From Clostridia bacterium (GTDB lineage Bacteria > Bacillota > DAOUPZ01), in the NCBI GenBank assembly GCA_030625885.1, contig DAOUPZ010000024.1, forward strand, positions 1 to 57,566: 57,566 nt of DNA. Direction: 5' to 3'. The notes below the pieces were generated by a model. The model saw only the letters and a list, made by a program, of their open reading frames with translations, ran no database searches and was not told the DNA's origin. The stretch's first letter is position 1, and every line of letters begins with the position of its first letter. Shown here in pieces: positions 25,970 to 33,683 of this stretch. The position numbers and the translations under genes are program-made.

Positions 25970-27091
25970 TTACTGAGTTACCTGTCCAGAAGCACTATCT
26001 TCTGTAATTTCCTCTGTGTTATCAGAAGATTGTGTTTCTTCTTGAGTTGTTCCGCTTTCATCAGTCTGCTCAGTAGTTTCTGAATCCTCAGCAGGTTGTA
26101 TTGTTTGATCTGTTGTTTGATCTGTTGTTTGATCTGTTATTTCCTCTTCAGTTGTCTGGTCAAGTTCATCTTCAGCAGCAACATCATTTTCAACCATATC
26201 AGCTATTCTTGATAACATAGCCGCAAATTGAGCTCGAGTTACAGAACTGTTAGGATTAAATTTACCATCTGGAGTACCTTTGATAATTCCAGCTTCTTTT
26301 AGTGCCAAGATATAACCAATATCTTCAGAAGATATCAGATTTCCATCCACAAAATTCATCTCGGAAATATCAACAGGCTCCAAACCAAATGCTTTGGCTA
26401 GCATAACTGCTGACTGTGCTCTTGTAGCCTGTACCTGACTATGGAATCGATTTTGATTAATAATCTTTAGTCTAAAAGCTTTCTTAGCTGCATTTTTTGC
26501 CCAACCTGGTACTTCAGGAGCTTCCTCTTCCTCAGCAACTTCTTCTCCCTCAGCAACTTCTTCTCCCTCATCATTATTTTCTTCTTCAATAGCTTCTTCT
26601 TCAATAACTTCCTCATCGCTGACTTCATCTTCCAAATCCAAACTATCTGCTAAGCGCACTGCCATAACCATTGCTTCTGTACTACTAACAGATGCATCAG
26701 GTTTAAATGTATCATCCTCATAACCTTTAATAAACCCTAAACTCTGTGCCTTTTGGATAGCATCTTTAGCCCAGTGAGTTTCTACATCTTTAAGCTGACG
26801 CTTAATAGTCTGTTTTTTCTGTTCTTGGAATCGCTGACGAATTTTTTGTTTCTGTTCAGGTGTCATATTTTGAAGTTGAGTCTGAACTCTTTCCTTTACC
26901 TCTGTCCTTGCTTTATTTTCTAACTTTTCCTTTTTTACATCTACCTTTACTTTATACTCCCTTCCAGAATTGTTACCAGTTACAGGCTTGCTCTTAACAG
27001 AGTTTCCATTACCTGGAGCTGCAAAAACAGGATACACCACCATAGATAAAGAAATAACAATTGATAATAAAATCAAACCTACTTTTTTCAC
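25970..27091 (-). CDS. Secreted SLH-domain surface protein with acidic repetitive tail
   Basis: 373 residues from a GTG at 27091 with AAGGAGG eight bases upstream; an in-frame start at 27127 lacks one. Signal peptide (KKVGLILLSIVISLSMVVYPVFA), basic K/R/Q-rich region, then three SLH-type segments: THWAKDAIQKAQSLGFIKGY, WAKNAAKKAFRLKIINQNRF and LALKEAGIIKGTPDGKFNPN. SLH domains anchor proteins to wall polymers. Acidic spacer made of repeated EGEEVAE units between the first two. C-terminal Thr/Gln/Asp/Ser-rich tail with TTDQ repeats (12-bp DNA repeat at 26100-26138). May be a structural surface protein; no catalytic domain seen. Confidence 0.85.
   Translation of the reverse strand: MKKVGLILLSIVISLSMVVYPVFAAPGNGNSVKSKPVTGNNSGREYKVKVDVKKEKLENKARTEVKERVQTQLQNMTPEQKQKIRQRFQEQKKQTIKRQLKDVETHWAKDAIQKAQSLGFIKGYEDDTFKPDASVSSTEAMVMAVRLADSLDLEDEVSDEEVIEEEAIEEENNDEGEEVAEGEEVAEEEEAPEVPGWAKNAAKKAFRLKIINQNRFHSQVQATRAQSAVMLAKAFGLEPVDISEMNFVDGNLISSEDIGYILALKEAGIIKGTPDGKFNPNSSVTRAQFAAMLSRIADMVENDVAAEDELDQTTEEEITDQTTDQTTDQTIQPAEDSETTEQTDESGTTQEETQSSDNTEEITEDSASGQVTQ
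26100..26138. repeat. 12-bp tandem repeat coding for TTDQ units
   Basis: TGTTTGATCTGT repeated about three times within the SLH-protein gene; a slippage-prone tract that would change tail length in frame. Confidence 0.8.
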
Positions 27092-27226
27092 AATTAACGC
27101 CTCCTTTTCATTGATAGTAAAATACAATTTTTTTGAATAATAACTGCTACTAGTATATTTTATATTACATAGAAAAATTTTCTATTACAATAGGTAAAAT
27201 GAACCAAATTTTTGCATAGTTTTGCC

Positions 27227-27358
27227 CTAATATGATACTAAATACTCACTAACTGCAATACGATAATCTTCGGGAACAACACTTTTTGTACCACCTTCAA
27301 CTGGTTCTACAATCTTTACTAAGTATACATAAGCACAAATCAGATAACCTTTTAACAT
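27227..27358 (-). CDS. CD1375-like small protein, 43 aa
   Basis: From the ATG at 27358 (GGAGG eight bases upstream): MLKGYLICAYVYLVKIVEPV ... VVPEDYRIAVSEYLVSY. The pattern YL..AY..LVK...VPE.YR..V resembles the CD1375 family of mini-proteins found beside phage tail and lysis genes. It is on the same strand and just upstream of the SLH protein and lysis cassette, supporting a prophage origin. Function unknown. Confidence 0.55.
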   Translation of the reverse strand: MLKGYLICAYVYLVKIVEPVEGGTKSVVPEDYRIAVSEYLVSY

Positions 27359-27450
27359 AGTTAATTACCTCCATAAATAAAATTGACGAAAATAAAACAT
27401 ACGGATCAATTAATATCACAGTAGGTCAATTAGAAAGAACTAATCAAATC

Positions 27451-27609
27451 ATGGTTTACTATAAAAAGAGAGTAACTCATAAGGACAGAGTTACAACGGA
27501 GAAGAGTTTATTGTTTTTAATGAATAATACTGGAGAATTTTTACCCCTCCCCTTCTCTCGCAACCTAATAACACAACTAAAGCTACATCCTAGCGGTATA
27601 GTTTTTTAA
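27451..27609 (+). other. Open reading frame of doubtful coding status (remnant?)
   Basis: The plus-strand frame is open from ~27378 to TAA at 27609 but its only ATG is at 27451 (MVYYKKRVTHKDRVTTEKSL...), with no ribosome site. It reads like part of a protein (LLFLMNNTGEFLPLPFSR). Probably debris of an accessory gene; otherwise the 27359-27711 interval holds nothing I recognise. Confidence 0.25.
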
Positions 27610-27711
27610 CATTTGTACCATTTAAAAGTTTAATCTCAAAGAATATCATAAATTTACCTATAAATACATTGAACAAAAGTGCATCAAAATAAAAATTTAG
27701 GGCAAATAAAA

Positions 27712-27745
27712 AAATAGCAAGAGTCCGAAAACCCTTGCTATTACT
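27712..27745 (-). terminator. Terminator of the tRNA-Ala gene
   Basis: Stem ATAGCAAG / CTTGCTAT with an 11-nt loop followed by TTTTTTTA on the minus strand. Almost the same sequence recurs at 22321-22347. Confidence 0.85.
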
Positions 27746-27755
27746 GTGTTCTTAG

Positions 27756-27831
27756 TGGTGGAGATAAGGGGACTTGAACCCCTGACCTTCTGACTGCCAG
27801 TCAGACGCGCTCCCAGCTGCGCCATACCCCC
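27756..27831 (-). tRNA. tRNA-Ala (anticodon GGC)
   Basis: 76 nt with encoded CCA. Acceptor GGGGGTA / TATCTCC, containing the G3-U70 wobble pair that identifies tRNA-Ala; D-arm GCGCAGCTGGGAGCGC; anticodon stem TCTGA / TCAGA with loop CTGGCAG (anticodon GGC, reads GCC/GCU); T-arm with GGTTCAAGTCC. A one-gene transcription unit with a perfect promoter and terminator. Confidence 0.97.
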
Positions 27832-27865
27832 AATTTAATAATATATCTTATTACTTGCAAGAAAT

Positions 27866-27894
27866 ATTATAACAAAATTACATTTTCGTGTCAA
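27866..27894 (-). promoter_or_regulatory. Consensus sigma-A promoter of tRNA-Ala
   Basis: TTGACA (27889-27894), 17-nt spacer, TATAAT (27866-27871): perfect consensus, start of transcription ~28 nt before the tRNA. Confidence 0.93.
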
Positions 27895-27907
27895 CTTTGA
27901 GCTTATT

Positions 27908-28273
27908 CTAATCAGCTAATTCCAAATCACCTAATTCAACAACTTTAGCATCTTTCCAAAGTCGTTCCAATTCATAAAATTCGCGTTGTTCCTGAGCGAA
28001 AATATGAACCATCACATCAGCATAATCTAAAACGACCCATTTCGTCGCTTCCATTCCTTCACGGTTAATGGGATAAATATTCTTCTCTTCTAATTTATCC
28101 ATAACATTCTCAATAATTGCTTTAGTTTGCAGGTTATTATGTCCACTGCAGATTACAAAATAGTCGGCAATGGTCGTAATGTCTCTAATATCTAACACCA
28201 TCACATCATTTGCTTTTTTTTCCTCTGCTGCCTCGGCTATGATCTTTACTAACTCTAATCCCATTTCAGGCAT
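27908..28273 (-). CDS. rsfS: Ribosomal silencing factor RsfS
   Basis: 121 residues. RsfS/Iojap features: DVMVLDIRDITTIADYFVIC SG, NREGMEATKWVVLDYADVMV and HIFAQEQREFYELERLW. Binds L14 on the 50S subunit and blocks subunit joining under starvation. ATG preceded by GGAGGG. Follows yqeK-lcp in the conserved nadD-yqeK-(lcp)-rsfS neighbourhood. Confidence 0.97.
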   Translation of the reverse strand: MPEMGLELVKIIAEAAEEKKANDVMVLDIRDITTIADYFVICSGHNNLQTKAIIENVMDKLEEKNIYPINREGMEATKWVVLDYADVMVHIFAQEQREFYELERLWKDAKVVELGDLELAD

Positions 28274-28393
28274 TTATTTCCCTCCAAATTTTTATTTTTC
28301 ATTATTATTGTATTCTTCAATATATGTTTTGGTTCATAAGTCAAATTGTATAATGCTTATGTTTTAATTTGCTTAACCCAAATCCAAATTTCT

Positions 28394-29689
28394 TTAGCCA
28401 GTATAGTTTTCCCCAATAATAATTAATACATCACGTTTTATTTTATCATCCTCAATAAGATCTGCTGAACCAATCGCTTTTTCTATTGTCTCTGATACGG
28501 TTTTAAATCCGGGTTTATAATGAACTTGGCTTTTAGAATAATAGAAATGATCTGCATTACCTACCTCTTTCACCTCAAAACCCTTTTTTTCAAACTCTTT
28601 TTGAAGTATTGCGGCTTGGCCTTTCTGCCCATTTCCATTTTGAATCTCCAAAGTGACCTGAGCAAAATCAGTTTGTTCTTTAATTTGCTTATTATCGGAT
28701 TCCTTTTGCTTTTCTTTGCTATAAATACTATCAATCAGTTGCTCAATTTTAACATGATCGGCAAGCCAATAACTTCCTCCTCCAATACTGCCATCATTTC
28801 CAGGTAATCGGCTCGTTTGTATACTTTCTTTATCTATGCTGCCACCCGCTAACACTAATTTTAACATTTCGCCAGGCGATACATTTGTACGAACATATTC
28901 CGTCATTTCTCCTAAAATAGATGGATATTTAGGAATCATACTAGGCCGCAATACTTTATCTAATACCGCTTGGATAAATTTCTGCTGCCGTGCTATTCTT
29001 CCAATATCGCCCAACCCATCAGCACGGTACCGTACATATTGCTCTGCTTTTTTACCATTCAAATGTTGTTGCCCTTTCTGTAAATCAATCACTAAGTTTT
29101 GCACAGGATCTACATAATACATTCTTTTCTCGACATTGTAGTCTACACCACCAATAATATCTACAATGCGTCGAAAACCCGCATAGTTAGTAACTACATA
29201 ATAAGGAATATCAACATTTAAAACATTCTCCACTGTGGAGCGCGCTAAATCCGGCCCGCCATAAGCAAAAGCCGCATTGATTTTATCATGATGCTGTCTG
29301 GAACCCTCAATGGCTACACGTGTGTCCCGTGGGACAGATATTAAATCTAAGTCTTTGGTTTTTTTATTAAAACACACCAAAATCATTGTATCTGTACGGT
29401 GATTTCCTCCACCCGATAAACTGGATGAACCTTTGCCCCATCCATCAATTCCCAAAAACAAAATATTGATTATATCTGGATTTCCTTCTTTGGGATCTTC
29501 CGGTGATAGGCTTGGACCATCTACTGGGCGAGCTTCCGGTTTAACAAATATATTATCTAAAATCATAAAACCGCCAATACCAATTCCAATACAAAACATG
29601 AGAAAAGCTAATAACCCCACAAAAAAAACCTTTTTTATAGTTTTTCTTCGCATTCGCCGTGGATGTGACTTACTTGTCCTTTTTCTCAT
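28394..29689 (-). CDS. LytR-CpsA-Psr (LCP) family cell-wall glycopolymer ligase with LytR_C domain
   Basis: 431 residues from the ATG at 29689 (GGAGAGG upstream; an ATG seven codons earlier overlaps that site). Basic cytoplasmic start, one transmembrane helix (VFFVGLLAFLMFCIGIGIGG), LCP domain with TDTMILVCFNKKTKDLDLIS and the conserved VPRDTRV arginines, then a C-terminal LytR_C domain (VTLEIQNGNGQKGQAAILQ). LCP enzymes attach teichoic acids or other polymers to peptidoglycan. Between yqeK and rsfS, 8 nt after yqeK. Confidence 0.94.
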   Translation of the reverse strand: MRKRTSKSHPRRMRRKTIKKVFFVGLLAFLMFCIGIGIGGFMILDNIFVKPEARPVDGPSLSPEDPKEGNPDIINILFLGIDGWGKGSSSLSGGGNHRTDTMILVCFNKKTKDLDLISVPRDTRVAIEGSRQHHDKINAAFAYGGPDLARSTVENVLNVDIPYYVVTNYAGFRRIVDIIGGVDYNVEKRMYYVDPVQNLVIDLQKGQQHLNGKKAEQYVRYRADGLGDIGRIARQQKFIQAVLDKVLRPSMIPKYPSILGEMTEYVRTNVSPGEMLKLVLAGGSIDKESIQTSRLPGNDGSIGGGSYWLADHVKIEQLIDSIYSKEKQKESDNKQIKEQTDFAQVTLEIQNGNGQKGQAAILQKEFEKKGFEVKEVGNADHFYYSKSQVHYKPGFKTVSETIEKAIGSADLIEDDKIKRDVLIIIGENYTG

Positions 29690-29717
29690 CGTGTTCCATC
29701 CTCTCCGCATACTATTA

Positions 29718-30299
29718 CTACATATCGTATTTTCCCTTTTGCATATAATAATTTCTAGTTTTTAAAGTCAAAGGATGTATCACCTTGTGGCCGCGTATTA
29801 AATATATGAGACTAGATTGAGCAGTCAAGTAAACCGCTTTATCTAAATTGATTTCTGCACTTTCCCTTATAACGTGTATATATGAGAAAGAACGTGCTGG
29901 CTCAATGGTATCTGATACATAGATAATCTTAGCTAAATTACCCATCCCCGGTTTACCCATTGTATGTACTTCTATGGCTTCTAATATATCTGGATCATCA
30001 ATATCATATGTATTTTTTGCTCTCATTTTCCCTACCAAACCATGAAGCAATTTAGGGTAAGACTTCTGTATACAATCAACTGCTATCCCAAAACGGTATG
30101 CTTCTAACAATAACTTTTCCGGAGATAGCTCCCGTGCACAATCATGAAGCAATCCCGCTAAATAAGCATTTTGTTTATCAACGCCATGCGTAACGGCTAG
30201 TTTTTCAGCCGTTTCAGCAACACCCAAAGTATGGATATAACGTGCTGGAGATAACACCTCTTGCAATTTCTGCTGTATTCTTGTAATACTTTGAACCAT
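29718..30299 (-). CDS. yqeK: HD-domain symmetrical Ap4A hydrolase YqeK
   Basis: 193 residues. HD metal motifs: YIHTLGVAETAEKLA, LAGLLHDCARELS (His-Asp), LLHGLVGKMRAKN and EAIEVHTMGKPGM. YqeK cleaves diadenosine tetraphosphate to two ADP. Conserved partner of nadD (250 nt upstream) and rsfS. Confidence 0.93.
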   Translation of the reverse strand: MVQSITRIQQKLQEVLSPARYIHTLGVAETAEKLAVTHGVDKQNAYLAGLLHDCARELSPEKLLLEAYRFGIAVDCIQKSYPKLLHGLVGKMRAKNTYDIDDPDILEAIEVHTMGKPGMGNLAKIIYVSDTIEPARSFSYIHVIRESAEINLDKAVYLTAQSSLIYLIRGHKVIHPLTLKTRNYYMQKGKYDM

Positions 30300-30367
30300 T
30301 TATTCACCACCATCAAAATGATTATACTCTGATTAACGATTTATACCGTTATTTGTTACACATTTGT

Positions 30368-30401
30368 CATAAAAAAATTCCCAATTCAACAAATTGGGAA
30401 T
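30368..30401 (-). terminator. Terminator between nadD and yqeK
   Basis: 10-bp stem ATTCCCAATT / AATTGGGAAT with a 5-nt loop followed by T7 on the minus strand. Confidence 0.85.
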
Positions 30402-30547
30402 CGGTATCATACATATTATAACATAGTTGTCTTACTGGAACAAACCATATTTAAACTAAATTTGAGCGATATGGCTTGATGAATTAAAAAAGAATACAAA
30501 ACGTGCAATGTAAGTTTTGCATTGCGTTACATTTAGATACTTAATGG

Positions 30548-31216
30548 TTAACGATAAAGATGATGTTGATAAATAAAATATTCCACATTTTTAGGAACTA
30601 AATATCGAATAGATAATTCTTTCTTAATACGCATGCGAATATTTGTGGAGGAAATTTCAATGAGCGGCAAATGGGTAATATATATGCCCTTAGGCTGCCA
30701 ATCTTCCATCATTTGAGAAAGTGATGATCTAACCTGATCCAATTGATATCCAGATCGGATCACCGCAATAAACTCACAAAGCTCTACCAATTGCTTTGCT
30801 TCTTTCCATGTGTCCAATTCTAGAATGGCATCGGCACCCGTAATAAAAAACCATTCCACTTTTTCCTCATATTGATGCTCCAGTTGTCGTACGGTATCAA
30901 TTGCATATGAATAACCGACACGATGCAATTCACATGCGCAAATTTCAAAATAAGGGTTATCTTTAATGGCCATTTCAACCATATTAAATCGTGCCAGTGC
31001 ATCACACACTTTACGACCTTCTTTATGCGGTGGACACCCTGAAGGAATGAATAATATTTTATCTAAATTATATGCTTCACGTACCCATTCGGCAATGGTT
31101 AAATGGCCATGATGTATCGGGTCAAAGGTGCCGCCCATGATCCCAAATCGCTTCACACCTTCTTTTTTTGGCCGATTTAGTAACGCATCACTTCCTGTGT
31201 ATATGTTGGATATCAT
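30548..31216 (-). CDS. nadD: Nicotinate-nucleotide adenylyltransferase
   Basis: 222 residues from the ATG at 31216, seven bases after AAAGGAG; an upstream in-frame start at 31261 has no ribosome site. Nucleotidyltransferase motif GIMGGTFDPIHHGHLTIAE and C-terminal ISSTNIRMRI (ISSTxIR). Converts nicotinate mononucleotide and ATP to deamido-NAD. An N-terminal extension of about 22 residues precedes the fold. Ends in its own terminator. Confidence 0.95.
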   Translation of the reverse strand: MISNIYTGSDALLNRPKKEGVKRFGIMGGTFDPIHHGHLTIAEWVREAYNLDKILFIPSGCPPHKEGRKVCDALARFNMVEMAIKDNPYFEICACELHRVGYSYAIDTVRQLEHQYEEKVEWFFITGADAILELDTWKEAKQLVELCEFIAVIRSGYQLDQVRSSLSQMMEDWQPKGIYITHLPLIEISSTNIRMRIKKELSIRYLVPKNVEYFIYQHHLYR

Positions 31217-31279
31217 TCTATCCACTCCTTTCTCCAAGTCATTCATAAAATTATAACACATTTTTATGTATATACGCCA

Positions 31280-31312
31280 AGAACATAAGAAAACAGCCTA
31301 GGCTGTTTTCTT
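31280..31312 (-). terminator. Terminator of the 79-aa gene
   Basis: Perfect 12-bp stem AAGAAAACAGCC / GGCTGTTTTCTT with a 2-nt loop (26-nt palindrome), overlapping the stop codon. Confidence 0.75.
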
Positions 31313-31550
31313 ATTGTTTAAAATCATTTTTAGGGTAAGGTTCCTGTCCTTTTTTCTTTTGTCTATTGACACGATTAATATCATCCAAAAATTCATCATC
31401 TTCCTCATTAATAACAATCTCAGGACCACCCATTGTTATATTATCTCTTGTAAACGTATGTCCTGTCAAAATAGGAGTACCTGATCGTTCCGCTTCTGTA
31501 CGATCATCATGCTCTACATCAGAATTTAATTTTCTTTTGTGGTCAGACAT
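31311..31550 (-). CDS. Hydrophilic protein of unknown function
   Basis: 79 residues from the ATG at 31550, directly after AAGGAGGAATTTG. Charged, no membrane segment or cysteine; middle part GTPILTGHTFTRDNITMGGP, then an acidic stretch EEDDEFLDDINRV and a basic tail. No family recognised. Good ribosome site and own terminator argue it is real. Confidence 0.65.
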   Translation of the reverse strand: MSDHKRKLNSDVEHDDRTEAERSGTPILTGHTFTRDNITMGGPEIVINEEDDEFLDDINRVNRQKKKGQEPYPKNDFKQ

Positions 31551-31619
31551 CAAATTCCTCCTTCTCATATAGACATCATCACAAAACCCCATCATTCCAC
31601 CTCCACATTATTTACTCTA

Positions 31620-31646
31620 AACAAAAAATGAGCTTCAAAGCTCAAA
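31620..31646 (-). terminator. Terminator after the ykuS-like gene
   Basis: 7-bp stem TGAGCTT / AAGCTCA with a 2-nt loop, then TTTTTTGTTT on the minus strand. Confidence 0.65.
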
Positions 31647-31699
31647 TGTCCTATTTATAAAAATAGTGACATGTAGTAAGAAGCACATCGCCGTTTTTT

Positions 31700-31750
31700 A
31701 GCAAGTGGTAAGTAGCAAGTGTAAATCTTTTCCCACTTACCACTTACCCC
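31700..31750. repeat. Heptad-armed inverted repeat, copy B
   Basis: Left arm AGTGGTA/AGTAGCA/AGTG, right arm CACTTAC/CACTTAC/CCC, short T-rich loop. Partly complementary (about 11 of 13 in the core). Confidence 0.55.
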
Positions 31751-31779
31751 AAAAAACCGCAGGTTGTGAGCCACTTACC

Positions 31780-31818
31780 TTTTAACGAACGCCTTTTAAC
31801 GAACGCCTATTAACGCTC
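31780..31818. repeat. 14-bp tandem repeat at the 3' end of the ykuS-like gene
   Basis: TTTTAACGAACGCC occurs twice (31780-31793, 31794-31807) and continues into TATTAACGCTC, whose TTA is the stop codon of the gene. Confidence 0.8.
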
Positions 31819-32043
31819 AATATTATCCCATACTTCTTGAGGTGTTCTTCCTTTAGCGTTAATAATAGGTGCATTAATAAGAACATCCTGCATACCCATC
31901 AAGTTTTCATCACTTCCAGAAAGTACGACAGCATCGACTTTATTATTCTTTGCTGCTTGCACATCAATAACGCGACATCCTTTTTCTGCCAAAAAATTCT
32001 TTACTGAGGCAAGATTATCTTCTACAGCAATCACTTTATTCAT
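31810..32043 (-). CDS. UPF0180 (YkuS-like) family protein
   Basis: 77 residues from the ATG at 32043, after GGAGGTG. Pattern of UPF0180: VIAVEDNLASVKNFLAEKGC RV, DAVVLSGSDENLMGMQDV, APIINAKGRTPQEVWDNI. Small cytosolic protein, function unknown. 61 nt downstream of the phosphoribosyltransferase and probably cotranscribed. Confidence 0.8.
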   Translation of the reverse strand: MNKVIAVEDNLASVKNFLAEKGCRVIDVQAAKNNKVDAVVLSGSDENLMGMQDVLINAPIINAKGRTPQEVWDNIER

Positions 32044-32104
32044 CTTGTTCACCTCCACCACAATATTCAATGGATATGGTTAGTATGCTTCAACTCGTAA
32101 TTCT

Positions 32105-32749
32105 TTATGCTGGAACAAAGTTAAATTCTTTTAAACTTTCTTTTACTTCATCATCTTCCAATTGTTCAAAAGACTGATAAAACTGACCCACTGCATAAAA
32201 ATTATCGGATTTAATCAAACAAACAACTTCATCTGCTTCTCTTACTAACCGATCAATCGTATCCATTGGAGCAACCGGGACAGCTAATATGAGTTTAGAA
32301 ATGCCTTCTTTGTGTAAAGATTTTAATGCTGCTTGTATGGTAAAACCTGTCGCGATGCCATCATCCACTACGATTACAGTACGTTCTTTCATGGCAGGAT
32401 ATTCTTTTTTACCTCGATAAAATGCCATACGCCGCTTTATTTCTCTAATTTGTTTTTCTTTTTCCTCATCAATATAGGATTGATTCATACACATTTTTTT
32501 CACCAGTTCATTATTTAAAAGGAGTGTACCGTTGGGTGTAACAGCTCCAATCGCACATTCAGGATTAAAGGGTGCACCAATTTTACGCGTGATAATTAAG
32601 TCCAGTTCCCCATTTAATTTGCGGGCAATTTCAGCTCCCAAAGTAACGCCCCCACGTGGAATTGCCAATATCAATGGATCTTGGTTCTTATATTCTATTA
32701 ACGCTTCTGCTAATTTTATACCTGCTTCTCTTCGATCTTTAAATTTCAT
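32105..32749 (-). CDS. Phosphoribosyltransferase-family protein
   Basis: 214 residues. PRPP-binding loop VIVVDDGIATGFTIQAALKS and AIPRGGVTLGAEIARKLNGE, as in the stand-alone PRTase family annotated in many anaerobes (often beside dienelactone hydrolase domains). Substrate unknown; it lacks specific purine or pyrimidine PRTase signatures. Ribosome site AAAGGAGGGGTAC. Confidence 0.85.
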   Translation of the reverse strand: MKFKDRREAGIKLAEALIEYKNQDPLILAIPRGGVTLGAEIARKLNGELDLIITRKIGAPFNPECAIGAVTPNGTLLLNNELVKKMCMNQSYIDEEKEKQIREIKRRMAFYRGKKEYPAMKERTVIVVDDGIATGFTIQAALKSLHKEGISKLILAVPVAPMDTIDRLVREADEVVCLIKSDNFYAVGQFYQSFEQLEDDEVKESLKEFNFVPA

Positions 32750-32864
32750 GTACCCCTCCTTTTAACCTTAAAACCCCTCTGTATAACACGATATATTTTT
32801 AGTATAAACTTAAAAAAACATTTTATTCCCCAAAATGCGATTTCATTGTTAAACTATTTTATAT

Positions 32865-32900
32865 AAAAAAAGTCACTACTAATTATAATTAGTAGTGACT
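32865..32900 (-). terminator. Terminator of the 70-aa membrane protein gene
   Basis: Perfect 30-nt palindrome AGTCACTACTAATTA / TAATTAGTAGTGACT followed by T7 on the minus strand. Confidence 0.88.
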
Positions 32901-32907
32901 CTTCCCA

Positions 32908-33120
32908 TTATCCGGACTGAAATTTTCTCTTAATAAAATAATGTACGCCAACAAATGTAATACCAATTGCCCCTAAAGCCAAAGGAATACTTTCTGTAAA
33001 AAAATATACACCTGCACCTGCTAACCCCGTACTCAAACCATAAATACGTCCAATCGCTTTATCTTTTTGATATTTTTCCGGATTCTTTATATCTAACTTA
33101 AACCAATTTCTATTTAGCAT
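32908..33120 (-). CDS. Small membrane protein of unknown function
   Basis: 70 residues. Hydrophilic N-terminus (NWFKLDIKNPEKYQKDKAIG) then two hydrophobic segments (LSTGLAGAGVYFF and ALGAIGITFVGVHYF) and a basic end. AAGGAG seven bases before the ATG. No family recognised. Ends with a strong terminator. Confidence 0.65.
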   Translation of the reverse strand: MLNRNWFKLDIKNPEKYQKDKAIGRIYGLSTGLAGAGVYFFTESIPLALGAIGITFVGVHYFIKRKFQSG

Positions 33121-33180
33121 ACTAAGACTCCTTTCTTCAAAACGTATATCGCCTGCACTTTAAGGAAGGATTCAAACAAG

Positions 33181-33660
33181 CTACTTGCTGACATGTTTCC
33201 GCTTCTTCTTTATTTTCCCTTCCAGAGCCTTTTGAAACGAATTTCCAGGTTGAAATGTCAAATAATGATATGTCTCATCCTTTTTATAACCAATCACCCA
33301 GGGGGTCCCATTAAGTGGAAGTACAAATCGCCTTAATGATCCTTTTTTTTCTCCTGTGCTCATTTCTTTTTGCACCTGCCGGTCAAGTGGTTTAAAAAGG
33401 AAAATATCTCTAATAAAGAAAGAAAGCTCAATATTTTTTCGCCGATAGATTTCCAATTCTTCCCCACTGATCATAAACCGTATGCCAAAGTTAACAATAA
33501 TTCTAATAATCATAGAAGAAACATACCAAGCCATTACAGCTATAATCAGAAAATACCGCTTAATATCGAGTTGCATCATCATCAGCATACCTAAGAAAGG
33601 AACCATAACTAAAACAATAATCGGTAACGTACGAACTTTTTCTTCAGTTACTTTATTCAT
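33181..33660 (-). CDS. Two-helix membrane protein with a cytosolic C-terminal domain, unknown function
   Basis: 159 residues from the ATG at 33660 (TTAGGAG upstream). Transmembrane segments ~13-29 (LPIIVLVMVPFLGMLMMM) and ~36-58 (YFLIIAVMAWYVSSMIIRII), then a ~90-residue soluble part (SGEELEIYRRKNIELSFFIR, FVLPLNGTPWVIGYKKD) resembling membrane PH-like domains. The start lies 24 nt past the proA stop, suggesting cotranscription with proBA. Confidence 0.6.
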   Translation of the reverse strand: MNKVTEEKVRTLPIIVLVMVPFLGMLMMMQLDIKRYFLIIAVMAWYVSSMIIRIIVNFGIRFMISGEELEIYRRKNIELSFFIRDIFLFKPLDRQVQKEMSTGEKKGSLRRFVLPLNGTPWVIGYKKDETYHYLTFQPGNSFQKALEGKIKKKRKHVSK

Positions 33661-33683
33661 GGTTTTCGCTCCTAACTCCACAA

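Noticed and set aside
26100-26138. CRISPR-like array
   Set aside because: Contiguous in-frame 12-bp coding repeats without spacers; no cas genes anywhere in the window.
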